Below, piece by piece: positions 11,874-18,798 of a DNA stretch of 42,464 bases. How positions within the stretch are numbered: the stretch's first letter is position 1; every line of letters begins with the position of its first letter. A model generated the notes under the pieces. That model had not been told where the DNA came from, made no database searches, and worked only from the letters and a program-made list of their open reading frames with translations. This DNA is from a virus, in IMG/VR virus record IMGVR_UViG_3300025896_000050, positions 1-42,464 of that record, one strand, 5' to 3'. A program made the position numbers and the translations under genes.

Positions 11874-12267
11874 ATATGCAAGACTACGGGATTGTTTTGG
11901 AGACAGTGGAAGTACCTGTATATCATGTGGAGTCTGGCACCCTTTTGAGAAGCTTGATGGCGGTCACTTTATACCGACGACCTACTCCTCAACTCGTTTT
12001 GACGAGAGAAATATCAATGCCCAATGCCACAAGTGCAACCGTTTCTTACATGGTGATCCCCGGCGGTACTTTAGAGGAATGGAAGCAAAGTATGGCAGAG
12101 ATGTCGTTGATGATCTTGAAGCCATTGCAGGTCCGAAAAAGTGGACCCGTGAAGAACTCGAAGATATACGACGCTATTATCGTGGAAAAATAAACGATAT
12201 TCTAGCCGGAAAAGACCCAAATCCACAAAAAGATACCTCTGTTATAAGCATTTTCGCTCCCCAATAG
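11770..12267 (+). CDS. ninG: NinG/Rap-type recombination endonuclease
   Basis: 165 residues from the ATG at 11770 (a GTG at 11713 is also possible). A lysine-rich N-terminus is followed by the NinG core: CISCG (C50, C53), WHPFEKLDGGHFIP with H66, SSTRFDERNINAQCHKCN with C86 and C89, then FLHGDPRRYFRGM. This zinc-stapled HNH-like fold is the lambda NinG (Rap) signature. Rap cuts branched recombination intermediates, which fits the preceding nuclease, SSB and helicase genes. Confidence 0.9.
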   Translation: MKKNTKPSVKKAVKKPKKTITLPRLKASVQQLANKYARLRDCFGDSGSTCISCGVWHPFEKLDGGHFIPTTYSSTRFDERNINAQCHKCNRFLHGDPRRYFRGMEAKYGRDVVDDLEAIAGPKKWTREELEDIRRYYRGKINDILAGKDPNPQKDTSVISIFAPQ

Positions 12268-12269
12268 TA

Positions 12270-12298
12270 TTGACAAAGCACTAACGCTTTGCTATAAT
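12270..12298 (+). promoter_or_regulatory. Promoter, rightward, after ninG
   Basis: TTGACA (12270-12275), 17-base spacer ending TTTGC, TATAAT (12293-12298): the closest to consensus in the window. A dyad AAAGC-N6-GCTTT (12275-12279 with 12286-12290) lies in the spacer. An AAAACTCCC motif is at 12313-12321 in the leader. Confidence 0.9.
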
Positions 12299-12374
12299 GT
12301 TGTTCAGAAGTTAAAACTCCCAAGTCTTAATCTTCAAACAAACGTCATAAACAATCTAAAAAAGGAGAATGAAA

Positions 12375-12545
12375 ATGACAAAAATAGAAACAGTAGTAAG
12401 CTTTTTAAGCCTGTGGGTTGCACGGTTCGCCCTTGCCCTCCTCGCTTCAGCAGGTATGCTTCACCTTCTTGGTGGTGTAGACCCGATCATAGCCTACCCT
12501 ATTACTATTATCGGTGTTGCTTTCTTAGTTAAAGAAACACTCTAA
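12375..12545 (+). CDS. Small integral membrane protein, 56 aa
   Basis: AAAGGAG lies before the ATG at 12375; TAA ends at 12545. Two hydrophobic segments: LSLWVARFALALLASAGMLH and IIAYPITIIGVAFLV, so two membrane helices joined by LLGGVDP. It is the first gene after a near-perfect promoter, so it should be strongly made. It precedes a membrane-anchored transglycosylase, which suggests a shared role at the envelope. No family recognised. Confidence 0.75.
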   Translation: MTKIETVVSFLSLWVARFALALLASAGMLHLLGGVDPIIAYPITIIGVAFLVKETL

Positions 12546-12586
12546 ATCACACGAAAGTATGGTATAATGGTATGGTTAGGTCAAAA

Positions 12587-12602
12587 AAGCCCCTTTTGGG
12601 GC
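12587..12602. promoter_or_regulatory. Hairpin at the transglycosylase ribosome site
   Basis: GCCCC-TTTT-GGGGC lies a few bases before the ATG at 12608 and would hide the only purine-rich stretch (GGGG). On the leftward strand it is followed by six U and could end antisense transcription. Upstream is an extended -10 (TATGGTATAAT) without a clear -35. Confidence 0.5.
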
Positions 12603-12607
12603 ATACT

Positions 12608-13264
12608 ATGAAAAACAAAAAACCAATAACCTTCCGCAAGAAGTTGGATAATCCAGTCTTCAAAAAATTAGCACTTGCTTTCGTCATCGTGATAATTGCC
12701 ACTGTTACTTACTTACAGTATTTAGCACCGCACACGCTTGAAGCTAAGCAGAGGGTCGAATTAGAAAGCACACAACATCAGCTCATAGAAACTAAACGTA
12801 CACTTCAGGATCAGAAGACACTCGACGCCCAACAGGACGCAGAGAAACAGAAGCAACTTGAAGAAGTACAAAAGAAGCTTGAAGAAACTGAAAAGGCTCT
12901 ACAAGCAAAACGATCTACGCCTCAGTCAACTGTAGCGTATGCAGCCGAAGCCCCAGCTTCTACACCCCAAAGGACATACACAGGTGGTGGTAATAAGGAA
13001 ACATGGATGGCAGCCGCTGGAATACCTCAGTCTGACTGGTGGGCAGTAGATAGTATCGTGACACGTGAAAGTGGATGGCGGCCAGACGCAGTAAACCCCA
13101 ATGGTGGTGCCTGTGGACTCGCTCAAGCCCTTCCGTGCTCAAAGTTGGGTCCTAACTGGAATGATCCAGTAACAGCCCTTAAATGGCAGTATAACTATGT
13201 CACACAGCGTTACGGTGGTTATTCACAAGCCGTTGCGTTCTGGAACATAAACCACTGGTATTAG
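12608..13264 (+). CDS. Membrane-anchored lytic transglycosylase (aggregation-promoting-factor type)
   Basis: 218 residues from ATG 12608 (an upstream ATG at 12572 would add 12). One membrane helix (about 20-38), a Gln/Lys/Glu coiled coil (44-102), an Ala/Pro/Thr linker, then a lysozyme-like domain from about 138. WWAVDSIVTRESGW holds the catalytic Glu (154), and ACGLAQALPCSK with a Cys pair follows, then YGGYSQAVAFW at the C-terminus. This version is typical of cell-wall enzymes of Gram-positive and Saccharibacteria-type hosts. It lies in the early operon, far from holin and amidase, so it may remodel the wall or block superinfection rather than lyse the cell. A GCCCC-TTTT-GGGGC hairpin sits over its ribosome site. 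Confidence 0.82.
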   Translation: MKNKKPITFRKKLDNPVFKKLALAFVIVIIATVTYLQYLAPHTLEAKQRVELESTQHQLIETKRTLQDQKTLDAQQDAEKQKQLEEVQKKLEETEKALQAKRSTPQSTVAYAAEAPASTPQRTYTGGGNKETWMAAAGIPQSDWWAVDSIVTRESGWRPDAVNPNGGACGLAQALPCSKLGPNWNDPVTALKWQYNYVTQRYGGYSQAVAFWNINHWY

Positions 13265-13276
13265 AGAAAAAAGCAC

Positions 13277-13305
13277 TTGCATTTTGATTGAGCTTGTGCT
13301 ACAGT
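13277..13305 (+). promoter_or_regulatory. Promoter of the RNA-repair/methyltransferase operon
   Basis: TTGCAT (13277-13282), 17-base spacer ending TTGTGC, TACAGT (13300-13305). Arms AGCAC (13272-13276) and GTGCT (13296-13300) are 19 bases apart, as at the 7597 promoter. Confidence 0.82.
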
Positions 13306-13311
13306 CAGGGG

Positions 13312-13583
13312 TAGGAGAAAACTCCCAGTTCTCAAAATTAACAAAACAACTTAGTAGGCAATCTGGTAAGCAGGTCAGACCGTGAAAGAGCGTTAACACT
13401 CGAAGGTACGGCAACTGGAAAATAGTCAAAGCCCAGATTAGGAAACGTCACCGCAAACCCTGCAACGTGAAGAATTCCAAGATCATAGTTAGCTACTGTG
13501 GTCGAGCATAGATTGTGATTTAGCTATAAGCAATCATGCTTACTGGTTTGCCTATTAGGAAACAAAAATGGAGAAATAGAAAT
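13312..13583 (+). ncRNA. Structured 270-nt leader
   Basis: No gene lies between the promoter and ATG 13584. The RNA starts with GGAG-AAAA-CTCC containing an AAAACTCCC motif (13318-13326). A 7-bp helix AATCTGG (about 13360-13366) with CCAGATT (about 13433-13439) encloses nested CCGT/ACGG and GAG/CTC helices. Nearer the gene GATTG/CAATC can pair. Candidate riboswitch, protein-binding leader or processed small RNA. Confidence 0.5.
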
Positions 13584-13940
13584 ATGGATTATGAAACGAA
13601 AGACTCAGGCGAACGTGTCGAGTATTCCTCTGGTATGCACCGGGATATACAAGACGGCAAGCCTGATTTTTCATTACTATTAACTGATATGCCATACAGT
13701 GAGCAAATGCTTACACGTTGGGCTAAGCTCATGGAACGTGGAGCAGCTAAGTATGGTCGTCGTAACTGGCAGTTAGCTAGTACTGATGAGGAACTAGAAC
13801 GCTTCAAAGCTTCTGCTTTCCGGCACTTTGTACAGTGGATCACTGGTGAAAATGATGAGGACCACGCAGCAGCCGTGATGTTCAACATAAACGCCGCTGA
13901 ATTTGTAAAAACAAAACAAAAGCAGGAGATACCTTTCTAA
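13584..13940 (+). CDS. dATP/dGTP diphosphohydrolase-like protein (DUF5664 type)
   Basis: 118 residues from ATG 13584 (GGAG 11 bases upstream). The pattern GKPDFSLLL (25-33), then ERGAAKYGRRNW (51-62), a RHFVQWITGENDEDHAAAVMFN stretch (in part) with the E-x-DEDHAA acidic/His cluster, matches small all-alpha NTP hydrolase-like proteins of the DUF5664 group. In phages these sit in nucleotide-pool control. No purZ-like gene is in the window, so a base-replacement pathway is not indicated. Stop overlaps the next ATG by one base. Confidence 0.72.
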   Translation: MDYETKDSGERVEYSSGMHRDIQDGKPDFSLLLTDMPYSEQMLTRWAKLMERGAAKYGRRNWQLASTDEELERFKASAFRHFVQWITGENDEDHAAAVMFNINAAEFVKTKQKQEIPF

Positions 13941-15208
13941 TGAAACTTTTAACACCAGAAAACGAAAACTATGCAGCAACCATCGTCACCCTTAAAGAAG
14001 TTCACCCCCTCGAAGGCTCAGACCGTATTGTTGGAACGACTATATTCGGTTCCCAAGCCATTGTTAGTGTTGGCACCGAGGTCGGTACTAAGGGGATTTA
14101 CTTCCCAGCAGAGACGCAGCTTAGCGAAGAATTTGCATTTGAAAATAATCTCCACGACCACGGAAATCTCAACAAGGACCAAGGGGCTAAAGGCTACCTC
14201 GGTGATAATCGACGAATTCGGGCAATTAGGCTCAGAGGACATCGAAGCGATTGTCTCTTTCTACCAATCGAAAGTCTCTCCTACATTAAAGGGCTGAAGC
14301 TTGACGATCTGAAAGAAGGCGACACATTTGACCAGCTACTTGACCACCCTATTTGTAAAAAATACGTACTCAAGCGTACTGTAAAGGAGACACGCCTTGA
14401 AAAAAACAAACACAAACCAATCCCAAGGATCGACAAAAAGTTCCTTCCAGAGCACTATGACACGGATAACTACTTCCGTAACTCAGAGGTTATACCTAAC
14501 ACTCGTTGGGTTTACATCACACAGAAGCTTCATGGTACTTCAATCCGAGTCGGGCATACAGTTGTTAACCGTAAGCTTACTATTCGTGACCGGGCAGCTA
14601 AACTAGCCGGGGTACAAGTCAAAGATACGGAAATGGACTACGTGTTCGGTAGCCGTAAGGTTATTAAGGACATCAACAACCCTAACCAAAACCACTTCTA
14701 CAGCACTGACATCTGGACCGAGGAAGGCAAGAAGCTTGAGGGTCTTATTCCTGAAAACTTCCTACTCTACGGAGAGTTGATCGGTTACACACCAGAAGGT
14801 GGTCCAATCCAGAAGAACTACACATACAAAGTCCCACAAGGCACCCGTGACCTTTACATTTACCGTGTGGCGTTCATTAACGCTAAAGGGTACGTTGTAG
14901 ACCTCTCATGGGAGCAAGTGCAAGAGTTCTGTCATGATCGTGGTCTAAAGACGGTCCCAGAGCTTTACAGCGGTCCTATGCCTACACAGCCTGAAATCGT
15001 TCAATGGTTCATCGACAAGAAGTTCCGTGAAGACGGTTATCCACAAGCGGTTGAGCTTGATGACGCAAGTCCAGTTGATGAAGGCGTATGTATCAGGGTC
15101 GATGGTATGTCACCGTATATATTAAAAGCAAAAAGTCCTAAGTTCCTTGAGCACGAGACAAAAATGCTCGACGAAGAAGCGGTGGACATGGAAGAAGAAG
15201 GAAAATAA
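13940..15208 (+). CDS. RNA ligase with N-terminal OB domain (DraRnl/Rnl5-like)
   Basis: 422 residues. The nucleotidyltransferase core has motif I QKLHGTS with the adenylated Lys196, then VFGSRK (238-240), LYGELIG with E279, EGVCIRVDG (381-389, motif IV) and ILKAKSP (motif V, K396 and K398). The first 140 residues form a separate domain with strands and an RLRGHRSDCLFLP segment, resembling the OB module of Deinococcus-type Rnl5 ligases. It seals RNA ends, most likely with the Pnk encoded 1.2 kb downstream. Confidence 0.9.
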   Translation: MKLLTPENENYAATIVTLKEVHPLEGSDRIVGTTIFGSQAIVSVGTEVGTKGIYFPAETQLSEEFAFENNLHDHGNLNKDQGAKGYLGDNRRIRAIRLRGHRSDCLFLPIESLSYIKGLKLDDLKEGDTFDQLLDHPICKKYVLKRTVKETRLEKNKHKPIPRIDKKFLPEHYDTDNYFRNSEVIPNTRWVYITQKLHGTSIRVGHTVVNRKLTIRDRAAKLAGVQVKDTEMDYVFGSRKVIKDINNPNQNHFYSTDIWTEEGKKLEGLIPENFLLYGELIGYTPEGGPIQKNYTYKVPQGTRDLYIYRVAFINAKGYVVDLSWEQVQEFCHDRGLKTVPELYSGPMPTQPEIVQWFIDKKFREDGYPQAVELDDASPVDEGVCIRVDGMSPYILKAKSPKFLEHETKMLDEEAVDMEEEGK

Positions 15209-15210
15209 AC

Positions 15211-15396
15211 ATGAGACTACTAATAATCTTTTCAGTACTGGCGTTTGTCGCACTGTTCACCGCAGCAGTAATGGCTTTGATCGCCTTTATACCAGCAGGG
15301 TTAGTATGGCTAATTCTGGCGGCTTGCAACGTCAACGTAAGCTTCTGGTTAGTATGGGGTATAGCAACACTAATTGGACTGATTGTCAAGGCGTGA
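15211..15396 (+). CDS. Small membrane protein with two spans, 61 aa
   Basis: Almost wholly hydrophobic: MRLLIIFSVLAFVALFTAAV and a second segment FWLVWGIATLIGLIVKA, joined by a loop containing ACNVNVS. GAAGGAAA precedes the ATG. Its stop overlaps the methyltransferase start (TGATG). Function unknown. Confidence 0.75.
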   Translation: MRLLIIFSVLAFVALFTAAVMALIAFIPAGLVWLILAACNVNVSFWLVWGIATLIGLIVKA

Positions 15397-16439
15397 TGAA
15401 GTACTTCTCAATGTTTACGGGTATCGGGGGCTTTGAGCGTGGTATTTCGCTTAGCCTCCAAGACGCTCATTGCGTTGGATACTCTGAAATTGATAAATAC
15501 GCAATACAAACATTTGAACACCGCTTTGGTAAGGAAATAAAAAACTATGGAGACGCAACAAAAATTAACACCGCAGAGCTTCCAGACTTTGATCTCTTGG
15601 TTGGAGGGTTCCCTTGCCAAGCATTTTCACTCGCCGGTAAGCGAGCTGGATTTGAAGACACCCGAGGTACGCTCATATTTGATGTCGTTAGGGTTCTCAG
15701 AGACAAAAGACCCAGACATTTTGTTCTTGAAAACGTCAAAGGTTTACTTAGTCACGAAGGCGGAAAAACTTTCGCGGCAATACTTGAAATTCTCACCGAC
15801 ACAGGGTACGACATTTCATGGAGCATACATAATTCCAAGAACTATGGTGTCCCACAAAACCGAGAACGTGTCTACCTTATCGGAAATCTTAGAGGAGAAC
15901 GTAGACCCCAAGTATTTCCTCTCAGAGCAAGCAATCAAGAAGCTACTGTCTCTAACACCATCCGAACAGGGGGGCAAGGTAGTCTAAGTAAAAAACACGC
16001 TTGGGACTTAATACAGATAAACAAACCAGTACATTCAAATGATCGAGTCTACTCAGACGAAGGTATCAGTCCAACCCTCAACACTATGCAGGGCGGTAAC
16101 AGACAACCATTCATAAGAGTCGTATCAGCTACAAAAACAGGTTACGAAGAAGCTGAAGTTGGTGACGGTATCAACATTGGAGCAGCAGGTTCTACTACTC
16201 GCAGAGGACGTGTCCAAAAAGAAGCCGCGCAAACACTGAATACTTCTGGTGACGTTGGGACCTTCGATGGTGTACGTATCCGTAGATTAACCCCAACAGA
16301 GTGTGAAAGGCTACAGGGCTTTCCTGATGGCTGGACGTTAGGATCAGACTCACAAAGATACAAACAATGTGGAAATGCTATCACAGTTAACGTGGTTGAG
16401 CATGTAGTAAGGAGCATATATGAAACTAATAATGACTAG
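15396..16439 (+). CDS. DNA (cytosine-5) methyltransferase
   Basis: 347 residues from ATG 15396, inside the preceding stop; a longer frame to 15147 exists but begins inside the ligase gene. Motif I FTGIGGFERG (7-16), motif IV GFPCQAFS with catalytic Cys74, motif VI FVLENV (109-114), motif VIII QNRERVYLIG (154-163), a target-recognition region, and motif X GNAITVNVVEHVV near the end. All are in canonical order. No partner restriction enzyme is visible, so it probably protects phage DNA from host restriction. It overlaps pnk by 20 bases. Confidence 0.94.
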   Translation: MKYFSMFTGIGGFERGISLSLQDAHCVGYSEIDKYAIQTFEHRFGKEIKNYGDATKINTAELPDFDLLVGGFPCQAFSLAGKRAGFEDTRGTLIFDVVRVLRDKRPRHFVLENVKGLLSHEGGKTFAAILEILTDTGYDISWSIHNSKNYGVPQNRERVYLIGNLRGERRPQVFPLRASNQEATVSNTIRTGGQGSLSKKHAWDLIQINKPVHSNDRVYSDEGISPTLNTMQGGNRQPFIRVVSATKTGYEEAEVGDGINIGAAGSTTRRGRVQKEAAQTLNTSGDVGTFDGVRIRRLTPTECERLQGFPDGWTLGSDSQRYKQCGNAITVNVVEHVVRSIYETNND

Positions 16440-17325
16440 GGGGCTACCAGCTTCCGGCAAATCTACATGGGCAAAAGAACAGGTTATAGCCTCTGGTGGA
16501 CGCACAAAGCGTGTCAACAAAGACGACCTTCGAGCCATGATAGATAACAGCGTATGGAGTAAACAAAATGAAAAAAATGTTCTGGCGGTTCGTGATTTTA
16601 TCGTTAAGCATTATTTGCTACTTGGCAATGATGTTATTGTCGATGACACCAACCTCACACCGAACCACGAAAAGCGGCTATCTGAGATTGCAGGGGAGAC
16701 GGGGGCTATATTTGAAATTAAGAGTTTCCTTGATGTGCCTCTGGCTACTTGCATTATCCGAAACGCACAGCGAGTCAATCCTGTCCCAGAGACGGCAATA
16801 CGATCAATGTACAAGTCATTCGTTAAACCTAAAGCCGTCATTAAGGACTACGTGAAGCCTCCATATAACCCAGACCTACCAAACTGTATCATTGTAGACA
16901 TCGACGGTACTCTAGCCCACATGAACGGCAGGAGCCCATACGACTACACGAAAGTTGGTACAGATATTGTAGATGAAGATGTAGCAGCCCTTGTACGACG
17001 CTATGCACAGCGTGACATCATGTTTGAAACCCCAGACACATACATCATTATCGTTTCTGGACGTGACGACACCTGTAAAGAAGAAACGCTCAAATGGCTT
17101 GCAGACAACAACATTCCTTTCGACGAGTTCTATATGCGTGACCATACTTTAGTTGACGAAAAGGGAAATAAGTTAGATGACACTGTAATTAAGAAGAACA
17201 TCTACGAAGACATGATTAAGCCACGCTTCAACGTCCGTTTCGTGCTTGATGATCGTGACCGAGTAGTAAAGATGTGGCGTGAGCAGGGTCTTAAAGTACT
17301 TCAAGTAGCGGAAGGAGATTTCTAA
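16420..17325 (+). CDS. pnk: Polynucleotide 5'-kinase/3'-phosphatase
   Basis: 301 residues, the same length and domain order as T4 Pnk. The N-terminal kinase has P-loop GLPASGKS (8-15), NKDDLR with D35, and DDTNLTPNH (74-82). The C-terminal HAD phosphatase has DIDGT (159-163, nucleophile D159), VSGRDD, and DDRDRVVKMW near the end. It removes 3' phosphates and phosphorylates 5' ends so that RNA ligase can rejoin them. Together with the ligase at 13940 and the phage tRNAs this makes a repair kit for cleaved tRNA. ATG lies within the methyltransferase end. Confidence 0.95.
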   Translation: MKLIMTRGLPASGKSTWAKEQVIASGGRTKRVNKDDLRAMIDNSVWSKQNEKNVLAVRDFIVKHYLLLGNDVIVDDTNLTPNHEKRLSEIAGETGAIFEIKSFLDVPLATCIIRNAQRVNPVPETAIRSMYKSFVKPKAVIKDYVKPPYNPDLPNCIIVDIDGTLAHMNGRSPYDYTKVGTDIVDEDVAALVRRYAQRDIMFETPDTYIIIVSGRDDTCKEETLKWLADNNIPFDEFYMRDHTLVDEKGNKLDDTVIKKNIYEDMIKPRFNVRFVLDDRDRVVKMWREQGLKVLQVAEGDF

Positions 17326-17735
17326 TGTCTAGTTACGCAAAAATAACCAAGCACCCTAACACTGGTAAGTACGCTTTAGCACGTTGGATAGATGACTACT
17401 TTGCACCTCATTACTACGGTGTGAAGTTCCCAGATGATGACAAGGTATACCCGGCTGAATTCGTCGAGGAGCGTCAGATACACGATTTCTGGGCAGAAGA
17501 CGTTATAAATGCCTACAAGTACGTTTTAGGTTTTGCGGCTAGTGACGAGAATGTTATCACGTTCTTAAACCAGATCGAGAAAGAATATAAGGAACGCTGG
17601 CGTAGGGACCCTCTAACGGGCGGTGGAGCCACAGAGCTATCCATAGTCGTCCAGAGGGCTGAAATGCCCTGTGAGCACGTCGTACAGCACGGAGAGTGCA
17701 TATACTGTCGTTTAGTAATAGAGGATGAAGAATAA
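17325..17735 (+). CDS. Hypothetical protein with C-terminal zinc knuckle, 136 aa
   Basis: A strong GAAGGAG site precedes the ATG. Residues 1-60 form an aromatic-rich domain (YALARWIDDYFAPHYYGVKFP), then a helix-rich middle. The C-terminus has CEHVVQHGECIYC, a C-x-H / C-x-x-C metal site. No family recognised. It follows pnk by a one-base overlap, so an RNA or DNA end-processing partner is possible. Confidence 0.8.
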   Translation: MSSYAKITKHPNTGKYALARWIDDYFAPHYYGVKFPDDDKVYPAEFVEERQIHDFWAEDVINAYKYVLGFAASDENVITFLNQIEKEYKERWRRDPLTGGGATELSIVVQRAEMPCEHVVQHGECIYCRLVIEDEE

Positions 17736-17923
17736 TGGAAGAATACATGCCTTGTGAACCATGCAGCAAGAAAGTAGGGGCTTACACCCTATGTGAGAGC
17801 TGTTTACACAACCGTAACACTATTAGCACACTCAGTCGTGATCGTGATAACTACATGGTCGAGGCGTCACGCCTGAAGGCTACGGTTAAATCAATCCTAG
17901 ACTATGTGGCAGGGAAAGCGTAA
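17735..17923 (+). CDS. Small zinc-ribbon protein, 62 aa
   Basis: Starts with CEPC (7-10) and CESC (20-23), two CxxC pairs spaced for one zinc, then a helical tail (STLSRDRDNYMVEASRLKA). The build suggests a small nucleic-acid or protein-binding module. Coupled at both ends with one-base overlaps. Confidence 0.8.
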   Translation: MEEYMPCEPCSKKVGAYTLCESCLHNRNTISTLSRDRDNYMVEASRLKATVKSILDYVAGKA

Positions 17924-18168
17924 TGTATGCAGCCTTCCTCATTGAGCTTGTCTCACACGCAAGACACCACAACCAAGACATGCGGTTCGGGCAGCTACTG
18001 TTCAATGCACTGTCCCTCCACGATAAAGCAAATTACACAGATGAATACGACTCGAACTTTCATCAGCGACTTTTTTACATCGAGGACACCGAGCTCGCTA
18101 CCGCTATATCCGAGTGGTATAAGTTCGTCGAAACCTACAAAGCCCCCAAAGAAGATACAAGTTCTTGA
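17923..18168 (+). CDS. Hypothetical helical protein, 81 aa (possible +1 frameshift at its end)
   Basis: MYAAFLIELVSHARHHNQDMRFGQLL and IEDTELATAISEWYKFVETY are helical; residues such as FGQLLFNAL and LFYIEDTEL recall small phage proteins of unknown role. It ends KAPKEDTSS then TGA. From 18143 a CCCCCAAAG run allows a +1 shift into an open frame that continues 56 codons to 18322, so the natural product may be about 132 residues. Confidence 0.7.
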   Translation: MYAAFLIELVSHARHHNQDMRFGQLLFNALSLHDKANYTDEYDSNFHQRLFYIEDTELATAISEWYKFVETYKAPKEDTSS

Positions 18169-18322
18169 CTTCTACTTTAACCCGGCGACTCTCAAGTGGA
18201 AGGGTAAGGAAGTAAAGGTATTCGATATAGAATTTTTCAATATGCTGATCGAGGACTGGAGAAAAAGATACAAATGGTCCAAGTCCCAAGCATACGATGA
18301 ATTCTTTGATATGACCCCCTAA
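18155..18322 (+). CDS. Reading frame lacking a start codon, probable frameshifted C-terminus
   Basis: Protein-like sequence (VLDFYFNPATLKWKGKEV, then FFNMLIEDWRKRYKWSKS, ending DEFFDMTP) in the +1 frame relative to the gene at 17923. No ATG, GTG or TTG with a ribosome site opens it; the nearest in-frame ATG lies far upstream in implausible sequence. Its stop lies within the terminator stem at 18313-18338. Programmed +1 shifting at CCCCCAAAG, an ATA start at 18155, or a one-base assembly error are the choices. Confidence 0.5.
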   Translation: MQVLDFYFNPATLKWKGKEVKVFDIEFFNMLIEDWRKRYKWSKSQAYDEFFDMTP

Positions 18323-18338
18323 CAGGGGTCTTATTTTT
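18313..18338 (+). terminator. Intrinsic terminator of the second early operon
   Basis: GACCCC (18313-18318), loop of six, GGGGTC (18325-18330), then TTATTTTT. The loop contains the stop codon of the last reading frame. Confidence 0.88.
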
Positions 18339-18342
18339 ATGC

Positions 18343-18371
18343 TTGCTTGTGGTTAAATTAACTGCTAGAAT
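18343..18371 (+). promoter_or_regulatory. Promoter of the 33-aa gene
   Basis: TTGCTT (18343-18348), 17-base spacer ending CTGC, TAGAAT (18366-18371), five bases after the preceding terminator's T-run. Confidence 0.8.
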
Positions 18372-18387
18372 GTGAAATATATTACTG

Positions 18388-18434
18388 TCCTCCCATTACG
18401 CTAGTGGTAACATACAGGGGTGAAAGGAGGAAAG
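18388..18434 (+). promoter_or_regulatory. Leader that can hide the ribosome site of the 33-aa gene
   Basis: TCCTCC early in the leader is complementary to GGAGGA of the ribosome site (about 18426-18431). Between them TTAC-GCTAGTG-GTAA forms a hairpin that would bring the two together. This would act as a translational switch. Confidence 0.45.
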
Positions 18435-18435
18435 T

Positions 18436-18537
18436 ATGAATAAACGATGGAGTAAACCACAAAGACGCCGCTTTCTAGAACAACAAGAAATTAAACTAGC
18501 TCGTAAAATAGGGCTTGACAAAGAAGCGGTAGCTTGA
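18436..18537 (+). CDS. Small Arg-rich protein, 33 aa, strong expression signals
   Basis: ATG 18436, TGA at 18535-18537, with the best ribosome site in the window (AAAGGAGGAAAGT). The N-terminus is basic (MNKRWSKPQRRRFLEQQE), followed by IKLARKIGLDKEAVA, a short helix-turn-helix-like ending. It has its own promoter, so it is likely a real monocistronic regulator or host-directed peptide. No family recognised. A weak CCCT/AGGG hairpin with TTTT (about 18553-18576) may end the transcript. Confidence 0.65.
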   Translation: MNKRWSKPQRRRFLEQQEIKLARKIGLDKEAVA

Positions 18538-18615
18538 TAAGATTAGAGTTGCCCTACTGTGAAAGGGTTTTATGGAGATGAGTAGCTTGGTGTGATTTAT
18601 GGGAGTTTTTCACAC

Positions 18616-18798
18616 CTACGAGGAAGGTGCTACACATTCATCGCCATCTATAGAAACTGAAACGGGGGGTATCTGCGAGAGCCCCTCGATTTCTTTTTCA
18701 CAGGCAAGACGAGCTATACGGTGCATAATCTCATGTACACGCTTGTCTGACCGTTCAAAGAGGTCGTCAACTAGATTTTCAAGCTCGATCCGTTCCAT
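18616..18798 (-). CDS. Hypothetical acidic helical protein, 60 aa
   Basis: MERIELENLVDDLFERSDKR and HEIMHRIARLACEKEIEGL are helical and acidic. It is the last gene of the leftward block and overlaps the preceding gene by 20 bases. It has no ribosome site of its own, so coupling is likely. Its stop is followed by a hairpin GGTGTGA/TCACACC (about 18589-18616) with an AAAACTCCC motif (18601-18609) in the loop. Confidence 0.6.
   Translation of the reverse strand: MERIELENLVDDLFERSDKRVHEIMHRIARLACEKEIEGLSQIPPVSVSIDGDECVAPSS

Noticed and set aside
11876-12193. 105-codon frame inside ninG
   Set aside because: It overlaps the zinc-motif core of ninG in another phase and has no family-like sequence.
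13971-14297. 108-codon frame inside the RNA ligase gene
   Set aside because: Out-of-phase shadow over a gene with all ligase motifs intact.
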